DNA from: Bacillus sp. REN10
GTDB taxonomy: Bacteria; Bacillota; Bacilli; Bacillales; Domibacillaceae
DNA: 64,000 nucleotides
Direction: 5' to 3'
Assembly (NCBI RefSeq): GCF_016820555.1
Contig: NZ_JADHDW010000001.1
Location: forward strand, 372,001-436,000
Part shown: positions 63,393 through 64,000 of the stretch, piece by piece
Layout of the letters: each line of letters begins with the position of its first letter
Numbering within the stretch: the stretch's first letter is position 1
Made by a program: the position numbers and the translations under genes
The notes under the pieces: model-generated
Told to the model about the DNA's origin: nothing
The model's database searches: none
What the model saw: the letters and a program-made list of their open reading frames with translations, nothing else

Positions 63393-64000
63393 ATGATAGC
63401 TAGTACAGATAGCGCAAAAGGTCTATTAGATGCTTTAAAAGAGCTCACCAGTAGTTTTCAAGAGCGAGAAAGTGAGCTTGATGTATTGAATTCGTTTCCG
63501 TTTCAAAATGTCGAGGAGTTAAAAAAGATCCACTATACCCAACAAACGTTACCGCAGAAATATGGTGGGGGAGGCGTCAGTTTGTCGCAATTTCTTTCCT
63601 TTCAAGAGCAAATTGCCAAAGGTTGTGGATCAACCGCTTTATCGATCGGATGGCATATGGGAACGATATTAGAATTTGCTGAACATCGTCATTGGAATAA
63701 AGAAGTGGTAGCCATTCTTATTCCTGATATTCAAAAGGGAGCACTCATCAATACCGCTTCTAGTGAGCGTAATGCGGGAAGTCCTCTTCGTGGAGCCAAA
63801 CCAGTGACAACCGCTGTGTTATCTGAAGACGGCCAATCTTATATCATCACCGGGGAAAAAACATTTACTTCCGCCTCTCCGGTCTTAGACTACTTTTTCG
63901 TGACGGCAACAAGAGAAGATGGAACGGTCGCCATTTTCCTTGTTCCACGCGAAACAAAAGGTGTTTCTATCCGCGAAACTTGGGACAGCGTCGCTTTAAG
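63393..64000 (+). CDS. Acyl-CoA dehydrogenase family protein, N-terminal part (cut by window end)
   Basis: The first 202 residues of an acyl-CoA dehydrogenase-type flavoprotein, open to the last base. Visible parts are the N-terminal helical domain (ERESELDVLNSFPFQ, LPQKYGGGGVSLSQFLSFQE, GCGSTALSIGWHMG) and the start of the beta domain (SERNAGSPLRG, YIITGEKTFTSASP). The SERNAGSP form resembles the monooxygenase-like or DszC-like branch as well as true dehydrogenases, so the substrate is open. ATG 63393 follows GAAGGTTGAG. B. subtilis has other genes after efp (towards spoIIIA). Confidence 0.85.
   Translation, partial: MIASTDSAKGLLDALKELTSSFQERESELDVLNSFPFQNVEELKKIHYTQQTLPQKYGGGGVSLSQFLSFQEQIAKGCGSTALSIGWHMGTILEFAEHRHWNKEVVAILIPDIQKGALINTASSERNAGSPLRGAKPVTTAVLSEDGQSYIITGEKTFTSASPVLDYFFVTATREDGTVAIFLVPRETKGVSIRETWDSVAL

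Noticed and set aside
1-64000. CRISPR arrays, prophage, transposase genes, tRNA or rRNA genes
   Set aside because: No regularly spaced repeats, phage structural genes, transposase motifs, or tRNA/rRNA sequences were seen on reading both strands.

Overview
The window is about 64 kb of chromosome from a member of the Bacillaceae, a low-GC Gram-positive spore-forming lineage. Gene content and order follow the Bacillus subtilis yqf-yqg-yqh stretch very closely: dnaG-sigA-cccA-trmK-yqfO-ispH-yqfQ-cshB-nfo-yqfT-yqfU-zur-yqfW-yqfX-ispG-yqfZ-yqgB, then sodA-yqgE-pbpA-pst, rpmG-yqgN-yqgP-yqgQ-glcK, yqgS to yqgZ/mgsR, comG, aroK-yqzE, yqhG-yqhH, gcv, yqhL-lipM, yqhO to yqhT and efp. This is core genome, not an island. 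I saw no tRNA, rRNA, CRISPR array, prophage or insertion-sequence transposase.

Layout. 1-17 kb: replication and transcription core genes, two isoprenoid Fe-S enzymes (ispH, ispG), DNA repair (nfo), a Zn uptake operon with its regulator (zurA-zurM-zur) and small membrane proteins. 17-27 kb: a Na/Pi-type transporter, sodA, an MFS protein, pbpA and the pstSCAB phosphate operon behind a PhoP-type repeat. 27-32 kb: a non-syntenic cassette of a DUF4912 protein, a GH57-like/GT4 fusion and a sugar nucleotidyltransferase. 32-41 kb: rpmG, folate, rhomboid, glucokinase, lipoteichoic acid synthase-like and peptidase genes, then the stress regulator mgsR. 41-46 kb: the complete comGA-comGG competence pseudopilus operon and aroK. 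46-54 kb: yqhG/yqhH, a tandem glycine riboswitch ahead of gcvT-gcvPA-gcvPB, and lipM. 54.5-58 kb: a class II (adenosylcobalamin-dependent) ribonucleotide reductase gene, nrdJ, split by two group I introns. 58-64 kb: yqhO to yqhT, efp, and the start of an acyl-CoA dehydrogenase gene cut by the window end.

The most unusual region is nrdJ. Its three exons join in frame into one 852-residue protein. The gaps of 421 and 276 nt contain the conserved group I intron core elements and no open reading frame of note. Both introns lie between codons at active-site sequences, and both begin with an almost immediate in-frame stop. Upstream are two NrdR-like boxes. The second lies at the centre of a 34-bp perfect palindrome followed by six T residues, so one sequence could act as both operator and transcription attenuator.

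A second non-coding signal is a dispersed intergenic repeat of 52-54 bp (four copies) with one 157-bp long form that has the same ends. It occurs around yqfW-yqgB and around nrdJ-yqhR. Other features worth a look are the GH57-like domain that appears to lack its catalytic glutamate, a strong unused Shine-Dalgarno with three-codon ORFs ahead of comGA, and mutually exclusive hairpins downstream of the yqgT-like gene.
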